NCBI GenBank assembly: GCA_030789695.1
Contig: CM061139.1
Span: forward strand, 105,870,837 to 105,934,836
From: Scilla litardierei
Lineage: Eukaryota > Streptophyta > Magnoliopsida > Asparagales > Asparagaceae
Direction: 5' to 3'
DNA length: 64,000 nt
In this document: in pieces, positions 1 to 11,579 of the stretch
How the letters are laid out: the number at the start of each line of letters is the position of its first letter
How positions within the stretch are numbered: position 1 is the first letter of the stretch
Notes under the pieces: generated by a model
Told to the model about the DNA's origin: nothing
Databases searched by the model: none
What the model saw: the letters and a program-made list of their open reading frames with translations, nothing else
Position numbers and translations under genes: made by a program

Positions 1-1172
1 CGGGTGGTAAGGCCATCTCATGGGCCATCAAGAAACAAATAATGGTAACCTTGTTAACTGTGGAGACGGAATATGTGGCTAATGTTGTAGTAACATTGCA
101 GGTTCTTTGGATATAAAGGTTTTTGATAAATCTCAAAGTAGTATCGAATGTCGATCATGCAATTACTTTCTACAATAACACAGTAGATCAATAGATTAAT
201 CAAGGAATCAAAAGTTTTACAAGCAAACGCAATAAAGAGCAATCAAATATCACTTCATTATAAACTGAGAAGAGGAAGTAGTTTTAAAACATGTACCACC
301 TAAATAAATTCTTGCTGATCTCTCACCAATGCCTATAGCTAATTTTTTTTTCATATCATATCCTATGTCAAGGGTTCAAGGATCTAGAAGCTGCAATAAA
401 GTATGATGATTACCAAAAAAATTTCCTTTCTCAAACATTGTCTGTGAGTTTCTAGTTAAGCACACATATGGCGTATTCAGTTTTTGAGATTGAATGTTGA
501 ATAAATTTGAAAGACTTGGTCCCTCACATGACCCTTGGTGTTTAGGGAAGGGGCAAGGATGAGATTACTACACCTTAACCAAGAGCTGTGAAAGCATCAC
601 ATCGTAGAAATTAGCTGTGAAAACAATTAGTTAATCTCTTCTTCGCTGCGACGAGAGTCATTACTATGTAGTTTGAGGAGCATCCAAATCATACACACTT
701 TGACTCTCAAATAGCGTCTAAAAATCATGGTTGGAATAAGCTAATTTGCCACGTTGCAGATATAGGCCATGTATGATTTGGTCCGAGCAGACGTGTTTTT
801 GGAGAGCCATCAACCAAAGTTGGATGGATTTAGGTGTGCAAGAAAGATCACTGATACATCTATAATAGCAAGGCCAACTCTTGCAAGCTGCTTATAACCG
901 GACTTCGATCCATGTTGTGATTCTCATTGATCACTATAAGAATTACTGATCATGGTATAACGGTAAAAAAACTGGAGAGTAAAAAAAAAACTTCACTATT
1001 TCTTACTGAAATAACTTTACACACTCTAAGGTAAACACCACAAAAATAACACTCACTACAACGTTTACCTCTTTAGTTAATTTTCTCTCACTGAAGAAAT
1101 CCCTCATTTTTACCTCTCTGGGTAACGTTGGAGATGAGATTTTTGAGATGTTTTGGATCTGCTCTTCGCACC
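1..1172. other. Non-coding left flank of the MULE
   Basis: I see no convincing coding region, RNA gene or repeat boundary here. Reading frames on both strands are short and resemble no family I recognise. The stretch is AT-rich with short A/T runs and ends exactly at the left copy of the transposon's target duplication, so it is the original host DNA into which the MULE inserted. The matching right flank is the promoter region of the MATE gene. Confidence 0.6.
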
Positions 1173-1181
1173 TCTATTTAT
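1173..1181. repeat. Left 9-bp target-site duplication of the MULE
   Basis: TCTATTTAT stands directly before the inverted terminus that begins GAGAAAATTGG. The identical nine bases follow the right terminus at 12138-12146. Nine bases is the normal duplication length for Mutator-like elements. The perfect identity suggests that the ends have not been rearranged since insertion. Confidence 0.93.
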
Positions 1182-1740
1182 GAGAAAATTGGGAAAATGA
1201 CACCGGTCAACAAGGGTTTTTAATTTTTACCACCAAGTTTAAAAACTTGGCTAGAATAACACCCTAATGAAAATAGTGACGAAAATACTCCCAGTCAATA
1301 AATAAAAACCCCCGCGAAAACCGAAGCGGTAGTAGGTCGCACTCCTCCAATTTGCCGCCTAAATCGTCCCCCCTTCCTGCGAAACCCATAACACCTCCCA
1401 TCATCCTCCTCTCCGACCAGACATCCACCGCCGTTTTCCGTCTTCAACCGCCTATGTCGTAGCTGCAACGATCCCAACCACCGAATCCACAAACCCTTCG
1501 CCGCTTCTCCAATTCATATGGCGTAGCCCTCGCAAGCAGAACTCACAGCACTGACGTACCAAGCCTACATCGACTTTTTTATTTTCGAACCAGGTAAGTG
1601 ATTTGCGAATATTTTGGAATTTTTTTGTGATTTTGTACAAGATTTTTTGGAGTATTAATTTAAGGTTTTGGGAAGAATACATTTTGAGAAGAATACGAAG
1701 TGCATCAATATGCATGTTCAAATTCTTTGCAAATGTACAG
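1182..1740. repeat. Left terminal inverted repeat of the MULE
   Basis: The segment matches the reverse complement of 11580-12137 over roughly 500 bases with scattered differences and small gaps. Shared landmarks are the outer GAGAAAATTGG, the block CACCAAGTTTAAAAACTTGG, a pyrimidine-rich stretch with CTCTCCGACCA, and the donor AGGTAAGTGATTT near 1591. The similarity continues inward through the repeat modules to about 2340, so the full inverted terminus is more than 1 kb. The GTAAGT donor and the acceptor at 2380-2381 suggest that a 5'-untranslated exon and the transposase promoter lie here. Confidence 0.88.
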
Positions 1741-1770
1741 GATATTGATGCTCATACCACTAAACTTGCA

Positions 1771-2280
1771 TAATTGGAGATGTGCATCAATATGTGGTAA
1801 AATACGTTGGAATACGTTAGTAAACGCTGGTTTACGTGACATATAGAAGTGCATAGCAGCGCATATCAGCTCAAATTGGTGTATATCAGCGTAAATCAGT
1901 GCATATCAGTTAATTTGAAGGAATAATACTACATACCTAACTAGGAAGCACTTTCATGCGATGAGCAGCATGTTTTTGTATTTTTTTTGGTAAAATACGA
2001 TGTTATACGCTGTAAAACGCTGACTTATTAGGTAAATAATTTGTCTGATTAGTGTTATACGCTGACGTGGAGTTGTGCATACCACTAAACTTGCTTAATT
2101 GGAGATGTGCATCAATATGCGGTAAAATACGTTGGAATACGTTAGTAAATGCTGGTTTACGTGACATATAGAAGCGCATAGCAGCGCATATCAGCGTAAA
2201 TTGGTGTATATCAGCGTAAATTGGTGTATATCAGTTAATTTGAAGGAATAATGCTACATACCTAACTAGGAAGCAGTTTT
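1771..2280. repeat. Two subterminal MULE repeat modules (left arm)
   Basis: Two copies of a module of about 170 bp lie at about 1771-1950 and 2097-2275. Each contains GTGCATCAATATG, AAATACGTTGGAATACG, CTGGTTTACGTGACATA, several GCGCATATCAGC steps, and ends with TTTGAAGGAATAAT followed by TACATACC. Read on the minus strand the module begins GTATGTAG and ends near CATCTCCAATTAAG, which resembles an intron. Both copies lie in the first intron of the transposase unit, antisense to it. Confidence 0.85.
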
Positions 2281-2433
2281 ATGCGGTGAGCAGCATGTTT
2301 TTATATTAAACGCTGAATTATTTGTTAAAGAATTTGGTTTACACTGTAATGTATGTACTAATGCCACCACTCCATTTTTAGGATTTCAACAAGAATCAAC
2401 CATATTCTGAGGCCAAAATCCAACTTCGAGCTA

Positions 2434-5400
2434 ATGGATTCGAATAAAGGTGAATTTTTGGATTTGTACTATGAAATTTTTGTTAGATCTAACATGTTTG
2501 TATGAAACATATGTAAACAGCTGTATACGTTGTTATGCATGATTAATTTTCTTGCAGGTCTACTAGTTCCAATTAATTATGGGGGACAGTGGAAAAGAGG
2601 TAGTGATGGTTGTTGGACCTATGATGCATTGTTTACAAGGTATGTAAGAGTTAAAGGGTCGACAACATACCCGGAACTAATTGATCAGATCTGTGCTGAA
2701 ACTGGGATCAGTAAGGATGATAGCATAATTGACGTGAAGGCATGGATTAGTTACCCGGTGAATACCGTGATGCCGGCCTTTATAATGTTGAGGAATTCAG
2801 ATATTTCAACTTTCATTGAGCTCAATGCCAAGAGAGATTACAACGTTCCTTTATGTATCAGTACATCGCCAAAACCAAAGGTAGTGATAGCCCCTAGACC
2901 GCCAGTTGTGGTAGAAAAAATAAAGGTGCAGGCCGTCGCGGACCATCCAGTAAGCAAGAGCGTGAACAAGCCCGAAACAGTCCCATTTGGTATCCAAGAC
3001 AACAATGATGGTTGTTCTCCTATCGGTCTGGAGGACATTAAACTGACCAATCCAATAGATAATTTTGGTGGTAATGATGAAGCGTATTCGATGCACGAAG
3101 AAGAAGTCGAAGAAGAGGATAGTTGTAATGACGAATTTGACAACGATGACACCTTTAATGATGTTTGTGATGATGATTCGTATGAACGACAGGATCCATT
3201 TGCTTGTGTATATGATGGTTTGTTTGATCCATATTTTGGTGTATTTGTGGAATCACATCTGGCCGTACATCCAGAAGAGGGTGCTCATGCAACAGAAAAT
3301 ATAGACAATTATGATGATGGCCATACAAACAAGCATGCAGATTCACGTCCTCTCCCCATAGTCCCAACTGATCCTGTTTTTACAGGTATGCTCTCATATA
3401 CATCTCTATACTCCAATATACACTACGTAGTATAATGCACATTGACGTATATTGGCGCATATTGGCTTATACTATGTTATATTAATGCAGGTAATCACAA
3501 TCATACCATCACTTATGGTAATGATGGTTCTTCTGAAGCACATTCGACCAATGTGAACGTTCATGTGATGAAGGATTTCAGTGTTGGTGAACTTGTAAGA
3601 AGCAAGGTTGAACTGTTGCTCCGATTGCGTATTATAACCGTGAAGGCGAATCGCGAGTTTCGCATTACACATTCTAACTGCATGAGGCTTATTGCTATCT
3701 GTGTTGACAAGTCTTGCACGTGGAGGCTTAGGGGGTCATTGTCAAAGAAGCATGGCTCATGGATCATTCGGTCATACGTGAAGGGTCACAGTTGTTCCAT
3801 TGATGCAAGGTTTAAGCATTATCGTGGAAGTGCAACAAGCGATGTTATTGCGCAAATGGTTAAAGATGATAATAATGATTCGTAGGATATCGTGAAAATG
3901 TTAGAAAAGGTGTATGGTATAAAAATATCTTACTGGAAAGCTTGGAAAGCCAAGGAGATTGCTACACAAATGGTATGTGGCAGTCCGGAAGCATCTTTTA
4001 TGGGACTCCCATCTTACTTGTGCTTGTTGGAGCATGCAAATCCTGGAACGTATTCGGCATATCAGTTAGACGTGAACAATTGTTTTGTGCAATGTTTCTT
4101 GGCATTAGGGCCCTCGATTGTGGGTTTTGAATCTTGCATCCGACCCGTTATAGCTGTAGATGCATGCTTCTTGAAGGGACGTTACAGAGGCAAGTTATTC
4201 ATTGCTACTTGTATGGACGGAAACAACCAAATTTATCCATTAGCATTTGGCGTCGCAGCAACAGAAAACGATGCATCGTGGGCATGGTTCTTTCAGCAAC
4301 TTCGCCATGTTGTTGGGGCCCGAGAAGATTTAGTTTTTATTTCTGACCGTCATCCTTCAATTGAGAAATGTTGCATGGAGCAATTTCCTGAAGCAGTGTA
4401 TGGAATTTGCATGTTCCATCTGGGGTTGAACATGAATGCAAAGTACAAGGTGAAGGCAAAGGAATTCTTGTACAGTGTGGCTAAGGCTTATACAGAGATA
4501 GATTTCGAAGAGAAGTTGCAGCATGTGCGGTCAACAAAGAGGCAAGTATATGACTATCTTATGGATGCCGATCCAAAAAAATGGGCTCTGGGTTTTTTTC
4601 CTGCCAGGCGATATAGTATCATGACGACCAATATTGCCAAGTTAATGAATGCTCTCTTGAAGGTGGCTAGTGAATTTCCTATTATCGCTTTGTTGGAAAC
4701 TATTAGAACCAAGCTACAAGCTTGGTTCCATGATCGGCTAAGACTCGCCAACAAATGCACTAGCATACTCACTCCTTATGCTGAGAGAAAGATGGGTAAG
4801 TGAGATGATAAGTCACGCCACTTCATGGTACATCCAATTGATGAATTCAGGTTTTACATTCTTGATGGTCAACGTGATGCAACGGTTGATTTAAATTTGC
4901 GCAATTGCACGTGCTATAAATTCCAGCTAAACCAGTTGCCATGCGCACATGCAATCAGGGCTTCCAGGACGCGTGATATATCTTCTTATACCCTTTGTTC
5001 AAGGTAAAATTCGTTATACGTTGGTATACGTTTGTATACTTTCCGTGTATCAGTGTTAAAAAGCGTATAATAGTGTTTAATGGCGTAGAGTAGTGCATAC
5101 TGGTATATATTAGTTTTTACTGGCGTGTTATAATATGATTCTTATCTTATGCAGGTTTTACACAATTGAATGTTTAAGGCTGGCATACGCCCTACCAATG
5201 AATCCAGTTCCGCATCGAAGTGAGTGGTATCGAGTCGTACCATAAAGTGTCCAAGATGTGGTTGTACGTCTTCCAGTTGTTTCGAACAAAAAAGTAAGGA
5301 GAAAGAAGAAATGGATGCCGTCACAAGGAGAGGAAACCACTAGAAATCTCCCAGGAAGGAGGTGTTGACGATGCAGAGAGCCGGGCCATAATAGGCAAAC

Positions 5401-5440
5401 TTGTAAGGGGAAGGAGTATGTACCAACTCAACCAATATGA
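2434..5440 (+). pseudogene. MURA-like MULE transposase, multi-exon, broken by in-frame stops
   Basis: Exons are 2434-2449, 2559-3386, about 3491-5004 and about 5156-5440, joined by consensus GT-AG introns. Domain order is an N-terminal GGQW...YVRVKG region, an acidic stretch, a MuDR DNA-binding region (about 3560-3885), the MULE catalytic domain (about 4140-4430, with VDACFLKG, ISDRHPS and CMFHLG), a SWIM zinc finger (CTC ... CAHA, 4906-4965) and a C-terminal CX2CX4HX4C knuckle (5363-5404). The frame is interrupted by TAG 3883-3885, TGA 4801-4803, TAA 5243-5245 and TGA 5366-5368; the reading resumes in the same frame after each, and the natural stop is TGA 5438-5440. Family transposases catalyse cut-and-paste movement in the nucleus. 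This copy should not make a full-length protein. The even spread of stops with no frameshift suggests modest decay by point mutation. Confidence 0.9.
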
Positions 5441-5535
5441 TGGTGCAGCAAAATTTTATGTTCAGCCCTTCGTCAGATTGTAACAATTTGCAGCGCATAT
5501 CAGCGCAAATTGGTGTATATCAGTTAATTTGAAAG

Positions 5536-6505
5536 TATAATGGGTGAAGAAGTAACTAATCATTCGTAGAATGAATAAGGTCAGATTTCACCTTAAACAT
5601 GTGCATTAAAACTAATCACTTGTACCCAAAAATATCAGTCCTTCCGTAAAGACATCCCAAAAATATACATTGTGATGATTGGAAGGTGACAAGATAATCC
5701 GAAAACTTGCTCGTTCAGCAACTGGCGAAGTGCATCAATATGCGTTCAAATACGTTGGAATACGGTGGTAAACGCTGGTTTACGTGACATATTGAAGCGC
5801 AAAGCAGCGCATATCAGCGCAAATTGGTGTATATCAGTTACTTTGAAAGTATAATGGGTGAAGAAGTAACCAATCATTCGTAGAATGAATAAAGTCAGAT
5901 TTCACCTTAAACATGTGCATTAAAACTAATCACTTGTACCCAAAAATATCAGTCCTTCCGTAAAGACATCCCAAAAATGTACATTGTGATGATTGGAAGG
6001 TGACAAGATAATCCGAAAACTTGCACGTTCAGCACCTGGCGAAGTGCATCAATATGCGTTGAAATACGTTGGAATACGGTGGTAAACGCTGGTTTACATG
6101 ACATACTAAAGCGCAAAGCAGCGCATATCAGCGCAAATTGGTGTATAGCAGTTAGTTTGAAAGTATAATGGGTGAAGAAGTAACTAATCATCCGTAGAAT
6201 GAATAAAGTCAGATTTCACCTTAAACATGTCAATTAAAGCTAATCACTTGTACCCAAAAATATCAGTCCTTCTGTAAAGACATCCCAAAATATCAGTCCT
6301 TCTATAAAGACAACCCAAAAATGTACATTGTGATGATTGGAACGTGACTAGATACTCAGCAACTGGCTATGTGCAGCAATATGCGTTGAAATACGTTGGA
6401 ATACGGTGGTAAACGCTGGTTTACGTGACATATAGAAGCGCAAAGCAGCGCATATCAGTGCAAATTGGTGTATATCAGTTAATTTGAAGGAATATTAGTA
6501 CATAC
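5536..6505 (-). repeat. Triplicated pieces of the ULP gene's last exon plus intron
   Basis: Three tandem units of about 310 bp lie downstream of the two converging genes. Each contains a stretch (for example 5631-5727, about 5940-6040, about 6250-6360) that aligns with the 5' part of the Ulp1 catalytic exon at 7230-7321, including the steps GTAAAGACATCCCAAAAAT and TGATGATTGGAA. It is followed by the adjoining repeat module that forms the intron at 7322-7464. The copies are decayed and not open. They look like tandem partial duplications of an exon-intron junction left behind the gene. Confidence 0.75.
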
Positions 6506-7321
6506 AACTAATTAACCCCCAAGTACATTGAGGAAAATTTAAACTAATCATTTGTTACATGGAAAGAGAGATTTGATATTAAACATTCATAACCAAAAGT
6601 AATGTGTCAATTTTCTAAACATAATATACATATCATATACATATCAAGCTTTGATATCCTTCTCAACATATACATATGTCCCGGCTGTTGTTTTCGACCA
6701 CTTTACCATATCCACAACTAGTTGCCTCCTGTACTCAATGAAGTGCGAAGCCGATAATCCATGGACGTCAGTATTCATTGCCAGGCACTGAACAAATTTG
6801 ATAGCATAAACCCCACAGTCCCAACTGTTGGGCTGCTGTGGAACATCAACAATTGTCATAACAAATGGGATGTCAGGGTCCATTTTGGCTTCAGCAGTTG
6901 TAAAACTCTCGTTGTAAAGTGATGGTGCGATTGCGGCATGCATACTAAAGACCTCGAGGCGCTCTTCCTTGTACGCACTCGACATAGAGTCATACACTTT
7001 GACATCTTTCTTACCAAAGTCGTATGCATATGCTGCCCAATGCGACCCCGCTATGTTTTCAATCCCATAGATGTGGTCACAAGAGACCCATGCCTTACTC
7101 ACCCAATTTTCATTTATACCTAAAACAAACTTGCATAAATCAATGTCCATGGCACCCCATGAAACCTCAGCTCCAGCCATCCTCGTCTCGGAATACATCA
7201 ACCGGTTTTCCAAAAACAACTTGTACCCATACTTTACAGACCTACTGTAAAGACCTCCCAAACATGTCCATTTTGATGATTGGAACATGTTTGGATACTC
7301 CTCAACTTGCATGTTAAGCAA

Positions 7322-7464
7322 CTGGAGATGTGCATCAATATGCTGTAAAATACGTTGGAATACGTTAATAAACACTGGTTTACTTGACAAAAGGAAGAGT
7401 AAAGCAGTGCATATCAGCGCATAATGGTGTATATCAGTTAATGTGACGGAATATTAGTACATAC
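7322..7464 (-). repeat. Intron of the ULP gene formed by a single repeat module
   Basis: This 143-bp intron (donor GTATGTACTAATATTCC, acceptor CACATCTCCAG, phase 0) consists almost entirely of one copy of the module found in both MULE arms and in the triplicated region. Module edges and splice sites coincide. The flanking exons join in frame across it (RLSSE to LLNMQVEE). Confidence 0.8.
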
Positions 7465-8389
7465 CTCACTACTAAGCCGACCTCTTTCAGAAATGAGCAC
7501 TTCCAAGTCTTTGCAAGAGATGGAGTCCAGTGTCTTCACCATAGGCACAAGTCCAACAACTGCGGCCCTTGAAACATTCTTAGACATCCATGATCTTAAC
7601 AAATCAAACCTCGATGTATCGTACGAGAAATCCGTTGTAGTAGGGTTGGAGAGGGGTAAGTCAATAAGATTTTCTTTGTCAGCTGGGGCTTCTTTGTCAT
7701 AGCATATCAGCGCGTGCTTCTTCTTATCAGCATCTTTATCATCACCCTTCTTCTTCCTTGGTTTTTTTGGTCTGCATGTTTCAGGTATGGGCTAATAACA
7801 GCTGCTGCGGGTCTCTTCATCCTCATTGGTCGTCCAGCTATGTGACTATTGGGCTCCTCGACCACAACACTAACTTCAACAGAGATAGCCTTAGACACGT
7901 CAGGCATGTCAAAACCAGCATCGGCAATATCCGCCGCACCATCAACACACTTTCCATCTTCATTGATGTCAATCACTGTAGGGGGTTCATTTGTAGATGG
8001 TGGGAGGTTCAGTTCAGCCCTTATTTGCCTCTCCATTTTGAACATAGCCATGGCGATCTGATAGGAAAACATGTCTCTCACTCGCTTCGCAACATTGATC
8101 TCAACCCTTTTGGCATCCAACCTGTCCTTCTCTAAAGAGGCCACCCTCTCCTCCAACACGGTTATCCGATCTTCCATCTTCTGGTTGCTCATGGCTATCT
8201 TCTTATCTAGCTTCTTCAAAGCCAACGTCAAGTTTAGAAACCCGGGGACATTCTCTTCATCATCTCCACCAGGAGGCATTGAATATCCTAGATAAGCCGG
8301 TCTGTAATCAAGGAAAGCTCGGACGCCATTATAGTAGCCCATTTCCAATTCTGCGGCTTCAGGTGTTAATCGCCTGAAAGGCAACTGCA

Positions 8390-9630
8390 AGAACATTGAA
8401 AAAATAACTATGTGGTATGGAAAAAGTTGTGTTACATTAACATACACTACTATACACTATTATACGTTAATATACACTGGTATACGTCGCCAAACACTGG
8501 TGTAAATTGGCGTATTTGGGTGTATGCTAGTGTATTTAAGTGCATACATTGGTATATCAGTATATATAATGAAAAAAACAAAAGAATATTGCAAGAAAAC
8601 TGCAAGAACAATGAAAAAATAACTATGTGGTATGGAAAAAGCTGTGTTACGTTAACATACACTACTATACACTATTATACGTTAATATACACTAGTATAC
8701 GTCGCCGTACACTGGTGTATATTGGCGTATTTAGGCGTATACTAGTGTATTAATGAAAAAACAAAAGAATATTAAAGGTAAACTGCAAGAATAATGAAAA
8801 AATAAGTATGTGGTGTGGAAAAAGCTGTGTTACGTTAAAATACACTATAATACACTATTATATGCTAATATACACTAGTATACGTCGCCGTACACTGGTG
8901 TATATTGGCGTATTTGGGCGTATACTAGTGTATTTAAGTGCATACAATGGCATATCATTTTATATAATGAAAAAACAAAAGAATATTGCAAGAAAACTGC
9001 AAGAACAATGAAAAAATAAGTATGTGATGTGGAAAAAGCTGTGTTACGTTTACATACACTAATATAAACTATTATACGTTAATATACACTAGTATACGTC
9101 GCCGTACACTGGTGTATATTGGCGTATTTAGGCGTATACTAGTGTATTTAAGTGCATAGAATGGCATCAGTATATATAATGAAAAAACAAAAGAATATTA
9201 AAAGTAAACTGCAAGAACAATGAAAAAATAAGTATGTGGTGTGGAAAAAGCTGTGTTACGTTAACATACACTACTATACACTATTATACGCTAATATACA
9301 CTAGTATACACTATTATACGCTAATATACACTAGTATACGTCGCCGTACACTGGTGTATATTGACGTATTTGGGCGTATACTAGTGTATTTAAGTGCATA
9401 CAATGACATATCATTTTATATAATGAAAAAATAAGTATGTGGTGTGGAAAAAGCTGTGTTACGTTAACATACACTACTATACACTATTATACGTTAATAT
9501 ACACTAGTATACGTCGCCGTACACTGGTGTATGTTGGCGTATTCAGGCGTATACTAGTGCATTTAAGTGCATACATTGGCATATCATTATGTATAATGAA
9601 AAAACCAAAGAATATTGGAAGTTAAGTCCA
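8390..9630 (-). repeat. Tandem array of about six 180-220-bp units filling a ULP-gene intron
   Basis: Units start near 8406, 8628, 8805, 9019, 9231 and 9434, each with TATGTGGTGTGGAAAAAGC or a close variant. They continue with ACACTACTATACACTATTA, GTATACGTCGCCGTACAC, TGGCGTATTTGGGCGTATAC and an A-rich tail. The array fills the intron between the exons ending at 9638 and starting at 8384. Most units end in CTGCAAGAACAATGAAAA, which on the minus strand is a copy of the true acceptor (TTCATTGTTCTTGCAG). About four extra acceptor-like sites therefore precede the real one. Confidence 0.87.
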
Positions 9631-10529
9631 TTCTTACATCTTCAACGTCAAATATAGTCTGCCTAGCTACGGAATAGCCACCTGGCAATGCGTGTGACGT
9701 ATCCCATCGAAAGATCCTTGGAAGAGGGTTCCCAGGCACCCTCCTAGCCAAGGCAGCAGCGAAATCTGGCAAAAGACTCTCTAGAACCCATGCTTGAATA
9801 GCAAATGGGAACGTCCCAACCTTCAGATGTGCGACACCAGGTTTCTTAACCCCATTCAACATGTGTGCCCACTCCTTCACCAATTCTTCATATACCATTC
9901 TTCCCCATGGGTATGAATTGAACAGCTCCAGATCATCTGCCAAACATATGGCCCTTGGATGCACAATATTCCCAACGTCTTTCACGAAGACCATGCTGTG
10001 GATGATGTAAAGCACAGCAAGCTTTCGAATTTCTACGCTGCTAGGATTTTGAATGGCCTCAGCATTGAGCTTGGCCATCACATCTGAAAATCGCAGGTTA
10101 GCGGTGTCAAGGAATCCCCAGAACGGTGTCTCTGCGTCCTCGTCACAATTCGGGAACTCCCCGAATGGCAAGCCAGTAACAAGCGCAAATTCCACATGAC
10201 GAAAGGTATACGAATGCCCCGCTATGTTGAACTTCAATGCGCGTTTATTAGGGCTGGTACTGCTTTCAACCTCCCCTCTAGATAATAACCAATGCAAAGT
10301 CGGACTTTGTATTGGGAATTTCTCAAGCTTAGACAAGTACTCTATGAAACTGACTCCTTCAACATTTTCTGGTAGGCATCTTCGCCCAAGTATGCCTTAG
10401 CCTCTCGTATGCAATCCACAGAAGCCCGATTATTAACTTTGATTTTACCCATCTACATATCGCAAAACATATCAGGATATTAGATAATTAAGTTAGTGTA
10501 TAACAATGTAAGCGTATAACATCGTATTT

Positions 10530-11400
10530 TACCAAAAAATACAAAAACATGCTGCTCATCGCATTAAAGTACTTCCTAGTTAGCTATGTAGTATTATTCC
10601 TTCAAATTAACTGATATGCACTGATTTACGCTGATATACACTAATTTGCGCTGATATGCGCTGCTATGCGCTTCTATATGTCACGTAAACCAGCGTTTAC
10701 TAACGTATTCCAACGTATTTTACCGCATATTGATGCACATCTCCAATTAAGCAAGTTTAGTGGTATGCACAACTCCAAGTCAGTGTATAACACTAATCAC
10801 CCAAATTATTTACCTAATAAGTATGCGTTTTACAGCGTTTTACAGCGTATAACATCATATTTTACCAAAAAAAATACAAAAACATGCTGCTCATCGCTTC
10901 CTAGTTAGGTATGTAGTATTATTCCTTCAAATTAACTGATATGCACTGATTTACGCTGATATACACCAATTTGCGCTGATATGCGCTGCTATGCGCTTCT
11001 ATATGTCACGTAAACCAGCGTTTACTAACGTATTCCAACGTATTTTACCGCATATTAATTGATGCACATATCCAATTAAGCAAGTTTAGTGGTATGCACA
11101 ACTCCACGTCAGCGTATAACACTAATCAGACAAATTATTTACCTAATAAGTCAGCGTTTTTCAGCGTATAACATCGTATTTTACCAAAAAAATACAAAAA
11201 CATGCTGCTCATCGCATGAAAGTGCTTCCTAGTTAGGTATGTAGTATTATTCCTTCAAATTAACTGATATGCACTGCTTTACGCTGATATACACCATTTT
11301 GCGCTGATATGCGCTGCTTTACGCTTCTTTCGTTCAAGTAAACCAGTGTTTACTATCGTATTCCAACGTATTTTGCAGCATATTGATGCACATCTTCAAA
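10530..11400. repeat. Three subterminal MULE repeat modules (right arm)
   Basis: Copies lie at about 10530-10745, 10880-11085 and 11200-11400, in the opposite orientation to those of the left arm. They read GGTATGTAGTATTATTCC, then TATGCGCTGCTATGCGCTTC, CACGTAAACCAGCGTTTAC and GATGCACATCTCCAATTAAG. They sit in the first intron of the ULP-like unit, sense to it, and account for the extra length of the right arm. Confidence 0.85.
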
Positions 11401-11579
11401 AAAACTTATTTTGCTTAACATGCAAGTTGAGTAGTGTGAGCATCAAGAATTTGAACATGCAATACCTTAACATTTTATGTTTTACTTGCGATATCGTGTA
11501 AATTTGAACATGCAATAACTTGTCATTTAATTTTACAGGGTATTCAAGGTGAGGAGTATTGTCAAAATGCGAATTATTT

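Larger units (their letters stand above)
6644..10452 (-). pseudogene. DUF1985 / Ulp1-like C48 protease gene carried by the MULE, frameshifted
   Basis: On the minus strand the gene starts at ATG 10452. A first exon ends at 9638 with a GTAAGA donor and encodes a DUF1985-type region (HWLLSRGEV, FRHVEFALVTGLPFGE). The second exon, 8384-7465, encodes a probable coiled coil followed by a basic linker. The last exon, 7321-6644, encodes a Ulp1-like cysteine protease. The catalytic set is visible: His in GSHWAAYAY, Asp in KVYDSMS, Gln in VPQQPN and Cys in SWDCGVY. Ulp1 proteases normally cleave SUMO or related tags; the role in MULEs is unknown. A one-base frameshift lies near 10362-10380 and another near 7795 in the basic linker, so the frame is broken even though the catalytic exon is open. 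A 5'-untranslated intron of about 1.3 kb probably links the ATG to the right terminus. Confidence 0.87.

Noticed and set aside
4797..4806. Splice donor GGTAAGTGAG near the second transposase stop
   Set aside because: The conserved protein reading continues in the same frame directly after the stop, and no acceptor nearby would preserve the SWIM region better.
3883..5368. Programmed stop-codon readthrough in the MULE transposase
   Set aside because: Four stops of three kinds (TAG, TGA, TAA, TGA) with no shared context or structure fit point-mutation decay better.
8412..9625. A series of Tyr/Thr-rich open frames on + with the same repeated peptide
   Set aside because: They are translations of the intronic tandem array of the ULP gene; the array contains decoy splice signals and no domain.
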